From Neelides folsomi (taxonomy: Eukaryota > Arthropoda > Collembola > Neelipleona > Neelidae): 64,000 nt of DNA. Positions 38,263 to 51,700 of the stretch are shown here, in pieces. Within the stretch, counting starts at the first letter, position 1. Each line of letters begins with the position of its first letter. The DNA lies in assembly GCA_034687125.1 (NCBI GenBank), contig JAQGBZ010000327.1, forward strand, positions 1 through 64,000, written 5' to 3'. The position numbers and the translations under genes are program-made. Under the pieces are notes generated by a model that was given only the letters and a program-made list of their open reading frames with translations, searched no databases and had not been told where the DNA came from.

Positions 38263-39874
38263 ACATTTCTATCAGATTTGGACGGGTTTTACTGTTAGTA
38301 AAGCCAGGAGACATTTTACGATCCGAATGATATCATTTGAAAGTCCTTCAACATTGAAGGACTCTCGAGGGTTTGAGGGAGAATATGAAGAGAATAAGAA
38401 GTCCTTTTATTCTCGGAACCTTTCTGTACTTTATTCCCTCCAGGAGAATCAGAGCTTTTTCCTCTTTTGCAACGAATTGCATTTCGCATTCATTTTCCAA
38501 GTTGTAAAACTCTCCCTCTCTCATTTAATATACAAATATACCATAGTAGAGTACTCTACATTCTACATACGAGTTATGTACATACGAGTATGTATCTATC
38601 TATATGATGTAATGTGTACAATATACATATAGGAATATATGAGGGAATTGATGATCATTGGGAAGTTTGGAAGTTGGGAAGGGTGGAGAGGGTGAGAAAG
38701 GAAACGGAACCCACGGGACATGTCGCGGAGATGGTCGGAAGCTGTGGAGAGGGGGGATGTTTTCTATTTACATTACTTCAAGCTGAAACTGAAGACTCTT
38801 GAGGACTAATGGCTTCCTACATTGATCAAAATTCAAATAGAAGAAAAACTCACCGTTTCTTCCTCTTTTCTTCTTCTCCTTCTTTTCACATCTTTCGAGT
38901 ACAAGAGCGGAAGATGGGGGTTTGGAGGATGGTGGGTTTTTTATCCTTCTGATCTTTGCCTCCATTCTGTCTACGCTTTTTATTTATGCTCCCTTGTTGA
39001 ATAAAATGGAGAGAATATTCCCAATTCTTGATCCGCAAAGGCTTGACTTGAGGAAACCTTTTTTTAAATCCAACTTTACCAAATTCAGTCGCCTTCAATA
39101 TTTTATCCAGCTTTTTCTCCACTACTCAAAAAGTGAATTATGGTGAGCTCAGAAAAGCGGTTCAGATTTTCATAACTTAACTTCTCACTTCAATTCCACT
39201 AAAGTCGCTAAACTTTTTTCAATTTATTGAAAATTTTAAAAATTCTTTTTTCAATCCAATTAACCCAATAAATATTGGTGAAGTTAAAGGAGACTTTTAT
39301 GTCATGGCCATTATTTGACTAAACTCGAAAATTACTCCTTTAATGGATTTAAAATTTGAGGGGCAAAAGTGCTTTTGGACATTAAATAAAAATTGTGATA
39401 AATTTATTATGATGTAAAAATGGGCATTAAAACAATCTTGAATTTTACAACAGCTTTTAAATATGCGTGTTTTGGTGTTTTTTATTATTATGGGTCCACA
39501 CATGAGCCCATGTTAAATAATAGGAAATGAATTCGTCTCACATTTATTACATATTATCCAATATGAAGTTCAATAAAGGGAAACTCTCCTATCAGTTCTG
39601 TATACATAAAAGCAGGTAAATTTATATATGTATTACATACATTTACATATATGCTCATACTTTCAAGTTTGAAAATGGCATGTAATGCACAAGGGCCATA
39701 AACGTGTTTGAAGTTGATAGCCAGGTCAGCGGCACATGTGACGTTACAATACAATTTATTACCTTTTGAGTGTGTGAGAGAAAGGTTTGAAAATTCGAGA
39801 TGTTTTGAAGGTGCATTTGGTCGGATGTTGAGAAAGAATAGGAAGTTCATCTCACATTCATTACATACATAATA

Positions 39875-39923
39875 CAATATATACAGGTACTGTACGATAC
39901 TCGTACAGTACCTGTATATATTG
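39875..39923. repeat. Perfect 49-base palindrome
   Basis: Two perfect 23-base inverted arms, 39875-39897 and 39901-39923, with a 3-base centre (TAC). The inner half reads CAGGTACTGTACGA. No mismatch is seen. Such perfection is unusual for the surrounding degenerate TATAC blocks and suggests a recent hairpin expansion or miniature element. Confidence 0.85.
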
Positions 39924-42900
39924 GGTATACATTTTCCACATCCGGTTTTCCCTTCGCTCAACTTTGTCCAACTTCAAGGAAGAGAGATTATTAAATTTAT
40001 TATACAATATTTATGACCAACATTTGATAAGCGTTCTTTCCATGTTCGCACATTTATCCAATTTAAAAAATTGGTCGTGGATCTAATTTTAATGTTAGTG
40101 GCTTAACCACGTTTTACGCCCTTTATGACAATACCTCTACCATACATTTTGATATGGGCCAATAAGTAATATTAAAGGACATGAACAATACTTTTTATAA
40201 TATCCGTATTAGGATTAAGTACAGATATTGTACGTGTATTACCTTTAAATCATAATGGGGAAGAATTGTTGGATTTTAAAAGATTTGAGACTTCCGTAAG
40301 TTCCTTGATGGCATGAATCCCCAAAGATCTATAAGCCCCATTTTCTCCTTCCTTTTCCAATATGAGAAAAGTTTACAATCTTGATTTATGTTTTAAGATA
40401 AGCCATTTTCTTCGAGTTCGTGTCTCTTTAACCATACCCAAGATACAGTTTTAGGAATGGATACCAATAGCTTATTGCTTGGAATATTTAGTATTTCAAG
40501 TTTATTGAAATTGATCCATGAGCATGAGTTGAATAAACTACCTTTATTACATCTACCTTTGCATATTATAAATAAAGTACCTATTCTACCTATGTATTTA
40601 TATACATAGAATACTATTCTCTATTATACAATATAAACTTTTCTGCTACATATATTTATCTATTATGCTATACAACTTGATGTATAGTGAGATAGTGATT
40701 TGCATCATTCACTGAACAATATGTTTAAAGAGGAATATTCCAATATGATATTGTAAAAAAGACCTGCATTGAAATTCGCTCTGAATGTGGCGTGGTTTTT
40801 CTTCTTCACTTGACTTCATTCATGAGTAGGAAATAATGTTTTGGCTTTGGCTCAACTCATCGGCTCTCTCGTTGAGGTTATTGGCATCAATATTGAGTCT
40901 TTTATCTGTCCGATTGCTCCAAATCATCCGCCCGTTCATTCTCCGACTTTGCCCATTTATTTATGAATGCACGAAAGACGTGTTCGCATTTTTAATATGG
41001 AAGTGTCCGTACCACCCTATTTTCAATTTACGAGTTACTGAATTTATACAAATCACTTCGACATAACAACGAGATCACATTCCAAGGTACATTGCATACA
41101 GGTACTTATTAAACATCCAGGTATGTTATCCTCCTTATTCAATTGGATATGAATAAATTATTTCATGGAACTGGAACAATTGACTATCACTTGTTTTAAT
41201 AATTTACTAATAATGCCTGGAGGAGCCGATAGTTAAAATTCCTCATTGACTCGAATCTTGTTCATTTTAATATGATTTTGAACGTAGCTTTGCATCTCCA
41301 ATTAAAATATAATTTCTTGGTAATTTCTCTAAATTTCTCCTAATGTTGAATAATCAGGATAATCAGAATAATCACAGATAGATGAATTTAAATGATGCAT
41401 TTAAGTGATAAATTAAATGAATCTCAAAGTCCTTTGTTGATCGATTGCTCATGAATGAAATCAATTTGGTTTCATGACCAAATTGCGTATTTGGGGTGTT
41501 TAAACGCATACTGTAATTTTCTGCTTTGGGTGTATGAAATTAATGTTAGTAAGTATAGAACGTGTACAAGTACATATATTACTAGATAGACTAGATACAT
41601 ATTACTCGTATATATTAATGTAAAAATATAGGGAAGAATGAGGGAGGATATTGTAGGAGTAATTTGTTGAAAATGGAAGGGAGGACCGAAGTTCCAGTTG
41701 CTGGGGCTGCTGCTCTTAATCTATTGTCCATATGGCAATATGCTGATTATGAGCGAGGGTGAAGTCGGGGCAAATCCCCCATTAACGTGTAGGCGGACTG
41801 AGGGCGAAAGAGATAAATAATGTAATTAGAGAACACGGCTGGGTTCGGTTGAGGGAATTGAGGAGTTTGGCGGGAGGATCCTCACGTTCAAAACCCTTTC
41901 AAACGGCAGATGTTGATGAGGCTGAGAATGTGGCGGATGGCACAAAGCAAACGAGGGCCAATTCCCTATTCAATCTCAAATTGTTGAACACAAAGGAGCC
42001 CTTACATAATCATGAAAATTAAACCCAGGGATCTCTTGCTCAACCCAAGGAACCTAATCAAATAAACCCCATTTACATTTAACTACACATTTACTTATTT
42101 ATGGACTTATTATCATTACAATTTACAATTCTCTGCAAGCTCATTTTGTATAAATAAATAAATGGTAAATTGGGCTAACAATGTTCACAAAGATGGCCAC
42201 CTACTTTTACATGTGTGTTTAAAATTGTTTGCGTATCATAATAATCATAAAAGTGCAAATATCATTATAACCCATTTACTCAACTATACATAATATTATT
42301 ATACAAACTATGCATATAGTATAATTGTATTTATACATATTTACATATAAGATATGGGTATGGTATACCTAGGTATGTTTTGGTAGGTTTATATATATAC
42401 TTATGTAGTTCTATAGGAGAATAAAAGAGGTGTTTTAAAGTTTCAGGGACTTTTAATTCATCTCACTTGGAGCTGAGCAATTGATCATTCGCTTCATGCG
42501 CTCAAACTTTCTAGAGTTGTTTGACACTTTTGAGCACACTTTTGAATACCAAATAGTGTGTTAGATAAGTGTATTATAATTATATATAAAAATTATTAAA
42601 TGTAATTTACATGAAAGGAAATTAAAGTTGGAGGGAAAAATGGAAGTGTGATGAATTCCAATTTCATCATTCTTTTCTTTGCTCAAATAATTACATACCT
42701 ACATTGAATCATCAGATGTATCACTTTTTTTTAATAAAAAGTTTTGGGGAATTCACCTTCATTATCATTATCCTGTCCCAAATATCATTGAGTTATTCCT
42801 CGATTTGCGAAATTAAGTAAGGGGAATTGAAGAGGAATGAAAGCTCATAGAAAAATCTTCTTATTATTAAGATTCACAAAGAACCAAGGGCAAAAATATT

Positions 42901-43741
42901 TCCTTTATCATTTTAATTTTTTAATGCCACTTGGCCATTTCATCCATTTTAATGCTCATCACGAGTCAAATTTGAATTTTAAGAGAATTGGAATATTCCG
43001 CAATATTCTGAATTTTTCGCTCATATCCAAGTCAAAATGTTTTGCTTAAATATTAAAGTTATCTCATGAGTTCAGTTTTTGTTTGTTGTTGAGAGTTTCT
43101 CTTCAAGTTGTGAAAAAGTATTAAAGTTGATAATGTTCATAAGTTAAATGTAAAAGTTGGAGGAAGAGGAACTTTAAGGTGAGGAGATTGGTCTGAAAGA
43201 TCAACCAAGTATATTGAACCGCATGCATGGCTAACTTAAACGACAGCTGAACCATAACGAGGGTGGGTCTGGCTAAATAGGAAAAATTAATCATAAAGAT
43301 CATTTTCCTATTCATTCCCTTACTACATTAAATTCTACCTGAAAAAAATTATATTAAATAGGTATATGGACTAAACGTGTGTTCCATATTCTAAATATCT
43401 GTTAAATATATACCCAAGAGATACATTTTATACATAGGAAACTTTACATACATGTATCCTACATGTTTCATTTTGTATAGACTCATAAGACTTTTATTCA
43501 TAAATTTACTGTAATAGGAAAACCGTGTATAAAGTCGTAATATTCATGCAATATTTCAACCTAAAAATGTGTGAAATAGGAATATTTTTCTTACATAGGA
43601 TTGAAAAAACCAAAGGAATTTTTCTCATCCTTGAGTCATTTTAAGTTCAACTTGGGTCTTTTAAACTTTTAATTAACCATTGGTTTAATTCCAAATCCTC
43701 ATTGAAGAGAATGAGACCAAAATGAATTGTTTTTTGTACAG

Positions 43742-43880
43742 AGATTGAGAACCGTTTTCTCAATCAAAAACTTATGCCGGATACATTCAGGGCATTGGGC
43801 GCGATGGAGTTGATTGGAGGCCTCAGAAGTTTGTGAACAACTCCTGGGACGCGATCCCCTTCCATGTTTCTCTTAAATGA
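43742..43880 (+). other. Exon-like stretch after a strong acceptor, two competing frames
   Basis: A strong acceptor (TTGTTTTTTGTACAG) is followed by two readable frames. One (43744-43836) gives IENRFLNQKLMPDTFRALGA and MELIGGLRSL, then a stop. The other (43749-43880) gives EPFSQSKTYAGYIQGIGRDG and VDWRPQKFVNNSWDAIPFHV, then SLK and a stop. Both look protein-like, so at most one is real. No family is recognised. Confidence 0.15.
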
Positions 43881-46287
43881 AATGTAATCTATGATATTGT
43901 CTAACCATTCCTTTCTTATAAAACGAAACAAAGTTCTGGGCAGAGGAAATAAATTACTTTCTCGACCCTGTAAACCCTCCTATAATATTACTGTATAGTA
44001 TATCTCTAATTTCCTACCAATACACCCCATATAATCCCAAGGAATCTCCTCCAGAGCTCTGCAGAGTTAAAGTGGAATTCTTCTATACAAATTATCCTTC
44101 TAGCTCCCATCGAGATTATAAGAGCTCAACTCGTACAAAATGGTTGGTTGTTGTGATTCCTTTAAACTCTTAAGACGGAGAACAAAGAAGTGAAGTTGGG
44201 CCCATTTGATTCAACAAGGAGCTAAAAGATTTTATTAAAGACTTTTCATATCCACGCGGATTCCACTTCTGAAAGAAAAGGAAGATGAAGTTAATGAATG
44301 GAGTTTGTTCTCAATTTGAAAATCGCTGTCTCCTTTTTGTTCAATCTCTTCATGATCTCTTGGTTCTCTTCATTCTCTTCGTGAGGAGATGAAACACCCT
44401 TTTGCCAGATAGGAACCTACTGTCTCACTCCTCATCTTATCCATTAGATTAAATTAACCATCTTCAGAGATCCCCATTAGAAATTCACGTTTAATGAATT
44501 TGAAAAAGGAAATTCTGACCTTCTCGCTACTTTCAGCCTCATTATCCCCATTTCCCCTACATTGAATAATTTGCTCATTGGAGTGGAAACTGAATGTGAC
44601 TGAGGAGTTGTCTCGAACAATTAGCACTTTTTTCACTCCAACTTCCTAATTCCTATCCCAATAGAGTTAATTGACAAAGACGAGAACAATTTTCCTTTCA
44701 ATTGTGCGTTAAAGAGAGAAGTCCAACTTGAATTCCTTCTTTAAACCCACCCACCCAAAAGTGGCAAAAAAGGATGACGGTGGCGGGTCGAAATGGGTAA
44801 TTGCAGAGTAATCTCAAGGCTGCCGCCAATTTCCCTTCAAAGCATTTAAGACATTCTTATGTATGGTATGTACTAACTCTGGTGCAGAATAAAGTAAAGA
44901 AAAGTAAAGTAAAGTAGGCTTATGGGAAAAATTTCAACTCGGCTTGACCACCTTTTACGATAATGACGGCCAATTACCACTTTATTCTATCCAGTGCCTT
45001 ATGGGTCAGTGAGCCTGCAGAGCTCGAAAACCGAAACTGCGAGTTTTCTTCCTCACAGCAGTCGTCTTTTTTATATATTTATTTACTTGGAGTTAAATAT
45101 TGAACGAAGGCGACCCTGTCAACATCTCAGAACAAATGTAATATAAATGTGTACCATATAAATACAATATAATATAACCTAAGCTCATATACTCAGTGTA
45201 CATTTAACTGTATTCCTTAATGTATTCTTTAGTGTATTCCTTGGTCTATCCCTTGGTGATTTCCATACACTGTACCATACACTATTTGTCTGGGAATGGG
45301 TAAAGGCATGCGGCAAGAGGAATCCGAAGATCTAAAGGGCTCAGCGGGGCATTTTGGAAGGAAAGGTGTTCTCGTTGTTGTCATTCTTTCTTTGGCCACG
45401 CTGGTCCTCTGAAAGGACAAAATCTCCTTGGTCCTCCTATGGGACCATCAGAACCGTAGGAGGCTCCGAGCGAGGGATAATCCAACTTTGTGACAATGGA
45501 CTTCAATTGACAAAGGGACGCAGAGTGGAGGAAGCATGAAAGTGTTTGGGGAGATGGTGGAATTCAAAAACCCTCCTGGCCAGCAGAGGTGCGGAGGAGG
45601 ACGGAAGCAGCTGTTGGACACGCTATGGACAATTTTACCTTCTTTCAATTGGAAATTGAAATTAAAATGAAGAATGGTCAAATCCCAGAGGGAGATTTTC
45701 ATGTTCCCCTTTTTATTCATTTTGGGCCGGCCAAGACCTTAAGTTAAGTCCATTGGAGAAGGAAACTGAACTTGAGTTCCTTCAGCTACTGAAGGAAGGA
45801 AACTGAAACTGTGTAACAAGGGCAAAAGGTTGCTCCTACATTTATTGTATTCCTTTCACGATTTTACTCCTATGTAGCCATTTTTATTGTTCGGTCCTTA
45901 GAAAGACAATATAAAGACCAGAAGGGTAAAAAGAACCAAGAAAGAACCTTGTTATTGATAAATTACAATTGGTCTATTTACTCCTTGTTTTTCACCCATA
46001 TGTTCCCAATACCTTTTAGTTCTTCCATGTCCAAAATCCAAAAGGTTAATAAACGCCAAATGGCATTTTTTAAAATCAGAGAAATTTGCATATCTTAATA
46101 ATTTTAATTAGTTGGGTTATTAAGAAGTAGATTTGTATGATAAAGTGAAAATGAAATTTGACCCAGCTACTAATATTTGTATTTCTTGGCCCATTGTGGT
46201 CATTTGGTCAGCTGGTCCAAAATGAACCGCATCTGAAATGAAAGTATACAAAGGGCAGCTGTGGTTCGTGTGTCGCAAATAAGAAAC

Positions 46288-46331
46288 ACGAGGTTTGTGC
46301 AAAGGCATACAAACCTTTGCACAAACCTCGT
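46288..46331. repeat. Perfect hairpin, 18-base arms
   Basis: ACGAGGTTTGTGCAAAGG at 46288-46305 and its exact reverse complement at 46314-46331, with an 8-base loop. The arms are of mixed composition, so this is not a simple AT palindrome. Confidence 0.85.
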
Positions 46332-47613
46332 TGTGGATCTTTTAACCAACGCCGAGGTTGGTGACTTTTAACAGTAAGGCAAGATTTCCCTTTCAACCCC
46401 CCAAAAGTCATCAAGTATGGACGGAATGAGTGAAGAAGTGAAGTGAGGAGGGCGGGTTGGAATTACAACCTTTTGTCTTTCAAGTATTCTCCTAAATCTC
46501 CTATGGTTCTTAAGCTCCGGCTGTCCCTTCCTAGATGAACCTTTGGACAAATGTGAAACGTGAATTAGTGAAGACTTTGCTTTGTCATCAGAGTGAAACA
46601 ATGGGAGCGAAGGGGTGAATTCGAGAGGCTTACCAAAAATCCCGTCATCATGACTCCCAGAATCTTTTTTTGCTGGATTCAATGTCTCCTCTGTTCGCCT
46701 CCACTTTTCCTCAAGTGACTTCGACAAGACTCATAATGACTTGGCAGGATACAAAACACTCCTCTTGTTTTTATCTCTACCTAATCAATTTGCCAATATC
46801 ATTCAAAAATCTTCTATTGAAACAGGATCCGACATGTCCAAAGATACAATCTGAATTACTGATATATTACCATCTGATACACTACAATTTTGAAACAGAT
46901 ATATTACTTTACATATCTTTGAGCAATAAAAGATAATTAATTTTGATAAGAGTCAATATTTGCACTTGACATTTAACTGTGTAAATATTCACATTTAAAT
47001 ATTTCTACTGCATTTGAATTTTTGGATTTATTTGGATTTGGATTGACATTTTGAATTTATTGTAATTTGACCAAGTTAAATTAAATGGTCTATTTATTTT
47101 AGCTATTAGTGTTTGGTATTTACTGCTATTAGGATTTAAAAGGATTTGTATTTAGATATATTGTTTATAAAAAAGAGGATTTGGATTTAGAGAATTTATT
47201 TAGATCGCACATGAAGCTTTAGCTAAAACAACTTTGAATAAAGGAGGCGTGTTAGTTTAATTTCCCCCTTTGTTATGATGTCGTGGTCGTATTAGGAGTT
47301 AAAGTCAAAGAGGAGTCTTCCAATAAAGGCAACTGACCTTTTTATTCATCCAAATAACATCATTATTCTTAGAGAGATCTTGAAGCTCTTTGGCCTTTGT
47401 CTTCCCTCCACACGCCTAGGTGCAACATGTGAGACATGGAGAGGAATGACTTGTACTTGGTGGATCATCCAAGTGCAATTATCCGTCACTGCATTAAAGC
47501 AGATGTTTAAACTCATTAGACTTAAGACATTTGGATTCCTTGTAAATCTCATGGTTATTGGCGATGAAACGTGGATTGCATGTCCATAACGAACCGACGA
47601 GAGAGAGTCATTT

Positions 47614-47680
47614 AAAGAATATAACCAAATAATATAACCAAGAATATAACCAAAAATTTAACCAAAGAATATAACCAAGA
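47614..47680. repeat. AAGAATATAACCA tandem repeat
   Basis: Five imperfect copies of a 13-14-base unit ending ATAACCAA or TTAACCAA. Confidence 0.75.
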
Positions 47681-48302
47681 ACTCGCAAAATTTCCATATA
47701 ACCAATTTTAACTAAGGATTTGAGGTTTATTTTAACTTGTAAAAATTAACAATACTATTGTAACATACCATTGCACTCATCATACCAGTACTACATTTAG
47801 TATATGTACTATACATTTACCATTAGTATATGTATTTATATAGGTATGTAAGTTTAAGTATTGGTATAAGGAAATGAATAAGAAGGATGTCTCGACCAAT
47901 TTGTTGCAGAATGGAGAAATTTTCTCATTTTCCGACTTTGTGGAAACTGTGGAAAGTGGAGTGAATGTGGAATCATGGAGGAAGTGGAAGAAGCTCGCAA
48001 TTCATCTTCACTCCCTCGTTCATCTTCATCACAATCATTTGTGGTGGTTATTAGAGGTTGACTTGGGAGGGAAGCTCCCGTGATTTCCTCGGCGTGAGCA
48101 ACTCTCCACTCACATTATCCTCACGTTTCTTATTAAACCCCATTATGATACTCCACACATTTCACAATACCCATTTCCATGTAATGAGTCCCGAAATGCA
48201 AATGTTATTTCTTATTAAAGATCATAATGCATACAAGCTTTCCCAACTCATGGACAAAATAGACAAAATTGCTTCCTCTGTTCGTGTTAGTCTTAAAGGA
48301 TA

Positions 48303-48360
48303 TCTCATATATACAGAATCTCATATACAGAATCTCATATACAGGATCGCATATACAATA
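48303..48360. repeat. TCTCATATACAGAA tandem repeat
   Basis: Four copies of a 14-16-base unit; the last has two substitutions. Confidence 0.75.
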
Positions 48361-48718
48361 TGTATAAATGTATAGGTATTTATTTATTGGTTTTATGTTT
48401 ATACTTACGATTAAGTCTTTGAATCAATGTGGGATCAGCTCTTTTTACGAGTTTCAAACTTGAGTCACTAATGAGCATAATGATCGACTCTTCCTCTCTC
48501 AGATAGCTAAATCGACTTCTTACCTTCATGATATTTTTTTAAGTAAGTACGGGACTTGGGGATTAGAAGTCCCATTCTCATCATTGGAATCTGTTTTGGT
48601 TTAATTTCCAAGTCGTGTCATCCCCATTCCTCAATAGCAATCGCTCAATAGTTGCTCTGATTTCCCTCTGATAAATTGGGTGTCAAAATTTGATGACGAG
48701 GGCAAGCAGAAGATTTCA

Positions 48719-48750
48719 ATTTGTAGGTCAACGAGGTCTGACCTACAAAT
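48719..48750. repeat. Perfect hairpin, 12-base arms
   Basis: ATTTGTAGGTCA, an 8-base loop, then TGACCTACAAAT. No gene context explains it. Confidence 0.75.
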
Positions 48751-51700
48751 ATACTTCAAAGACTTCAATGATGGAAGGATTGTTATATTAAAAGTCTTTT
48801 CTAAACTTGAGTTTATGAAGTGAGTGACAATTGAGAAGTTTTCCCTCCGTGTCTTTCATATCAACAAGGTTGTTGGTGAGGAATCCACACGCATGGGATA
48901 TGTGGCCATAAATAACGGGAGTTCATTATCTGTGAAATAGATAAATTATCCTCCGCTTTTCCACTTTTTCATTACCACAATTCCGCCGTCTCTTTCAATT
49001 TGACTCGGCCAAATTGGAATCCCAATATTGTGTCTAAACAAAAATTTAAAGTACATATATAAACAAAAATTTATATATCCTAATATGATTAGATTGGTAT
49101 ATGATTAGGATATTTTTTAATTCACAGCTTAAATTTCCAAACCCTTTTTTGGTGGATTAAGGAAGCTCATTGTGTGGTCATAATGTGCATTTCATGAGCG
49201 GTAGTTCTGGAATGTATCTAAATAACAATGTATGGTACTTATCCATACTGTATATCTGTACATATGTTTAATATGATACGAATATAGGAAATTCATTGAA
49301 AGTGGTTAGAAAGAGAAAACCCTTGAAGGGAATGAATTTAAGGCTTAATTCTTTCCCTCGCTCCACTTCAAAGAGGATAAATTAAAGGGCTCTTAAAAGA
49401 AAAGATCCTTTAAGGAGATAGAGATACCCTTAACCAACATACAACAAGCCCCGCTCCAGGCCCAATTGTTTCTTGAGAATAACATGTTAAGAATGCAGTC
49501 TGTTTGGGAAGGGGTTTCCAGAAGGGGTTACTTTGTCTTAATTGTTACCAACATGGGAGATTTGAGGGAAGTGAAAGGCTTTTGACAAAAAGAAATGTTT
49601 ACAGCTTTTAAGTTCCAGTTTATTCAACAGACCCCAAATGTTTTAAGGGGGAATTCTTTATGGTGTGGGAGTTTTCTTTCAAAATGAACCATGTAAATAA
49701 TTCTTAAATTTGCTCTTTATGGGATCCGATATTTTATTACATACATACTCATATCATATACATACTTACTTTTAGTATATGAATTATATGATACATCACG
49801 TTCCAACATTCCTTTCCCATTGTATGGACCAACATATTTATACCCGTAATTACCAAAATCCTTCTTTTTTGTTCTTTATTAAAAACATTTTTAAGTCTTT
49901 TTACTTCAGTAGAATGAATTTTTACTTAATGTTATTTTATATTGAAGTAAAGGAAAATAAAATTAACATTTCGCAATGACAATTTTGTCAAGCTTAAAAT
50001 GGTTAAAGAAATAGTTTTTATTTATTTAACAAAGAAGAAGGAAACTTTTGGTACAGTTATAATTTTCTATAATTTTATATGGATTGAGAACGCCATTCTT
50101 TGGAACTCTAGTTTTAATTTAACTTTCAATTTTAACAAGAAAAGTTTCTTTTTGTCATTGCGTGTTGGCTGTTTATGGGTCGAGAGTCATTGTTATTGCT
50201 CTGAGCTTAAAACCTTTATTATTATCTTTATAATTGAGAGTTTCAATTTGAGACAGATTGTTTTGTTTCCTTTAGAACAAACCGAGGAACATCTCAATTT
50301 CTTCAAAATAATTTTATCACTTTCATAATTTTTATTTGCACGCTTTTTGGGTTTCTCTGTATGAAATCATTACCCATTTCTCATGCGTAATTTTATCCCT
50401 TTTGACTCATCCAATGTATAATTATGAGCTCAGTTAGAGCTCAGTTAAGCTTTGTTAGAAGAAAGTTCATTTAACTCATTTTGGTTTTTTTACCTTCAAA
50501 GTGTGCAAACTTTTAATGATTTTTATTTAGGATTTATTTTGTAAATTTAAAGATAGAGCCGAATGGCAATAAAGATAAGAACCGTCTGGTTTGAACCGGA
50601 TATTTAATTTAATAGTCATCGTTATTCATTTGGCTAAATCTTTTTTTCCGCCCTAAAGCTCAACTTGACTCATTCTTTGATTATCAATTCGAATTTGCAA
50701 GTTTAAGGCTGATTAAGTGATTCAAACAATTCTGGGTTTAAGACCGGAGGGGAAATCTTAAATTAATGTTCTGAATATTTGCTTATCCTTTTATATTACC
50801 AAGTCTCACGATCTGATTTGAATACATTATAAAAGTATTATCTATTTGAATAATATTATTTGAATACTAATATTTTATATGCAAATATTAGTAGTAGTAA
50901 TAAATAACATATTCAAAGAGCCCCCTTGCAATAAATGAGATATCGCTTATTTGAAAAAAAAATGAGACGCATTTTGAGTCAATAATACTGATTGGGAAAT
51001 TGATACAGTCTGCAAAAATATTTTAAATTATATTATACAAAGTCTAAATTATACAAAGTGAGATTAATCGCAATATTGAATTTTTATGCAATTTAAATTC
51101 TTCATCAACGTTGACAAAGTTTTCAAAGACGTCCATCAAAATTTATAACTAGGCATTATCCGATGCGTGTTGGTCATAAAGTATAAAGCCGAATCGTCGA
51201 CCGAGGAGTCAGACGAGTGTAGTTTGGATCTTTGGATCTTTCCAGATCCTCCTCTTTGGTTCTTCCAGTTCCTTCACGACTCAAGGCGGAGAAACAAAGA
51301 AATAATGACGCAGAAAGAGGAGAGGAATTTACTACTTTAACGCCCACCATGCATTTGAACGCTTTACATACAAACACTTTTTGACTTTAATTTAACCCAC
51401 AATGTATCCATTGGATGATATGTAATCCCTTTAATGTAATGTTCTCCGAGTACATCTTTTAAAGATTCGTTTACTTTACATTCGTTCTTTGGATAAATGT
51501 TCAAAGATGTTCATCTTTGACTCCTCCACGTGTAAATTCACTCAGGGAGATTCACTTTGCATTAAAATCGTTAAAAGCAGACGACATTCTTTTAAAGTAA
51601 AGGTAAAGGATGTAAAGGATGCGTAAGATCGAATCCGCTGATGTGGAATTTCTACATTATAATCACCAGATCAAACGATGCGAATTAGAAACCAAAAACC

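Noticed and set aside
39554-39961. Minus-strand frame of 135 codons
   Set aside because: It starts only at TTG, crosses the perfect palindrome at 39875-39923 and has low-complexity content.
46368-46727. Minus-strand frame of 119 codons with polar, protein-like content
   Set aside because: It has no ATG (TTG only, directly after a stop), no internal Met to start from and no convincing acceptor; no family recognised.
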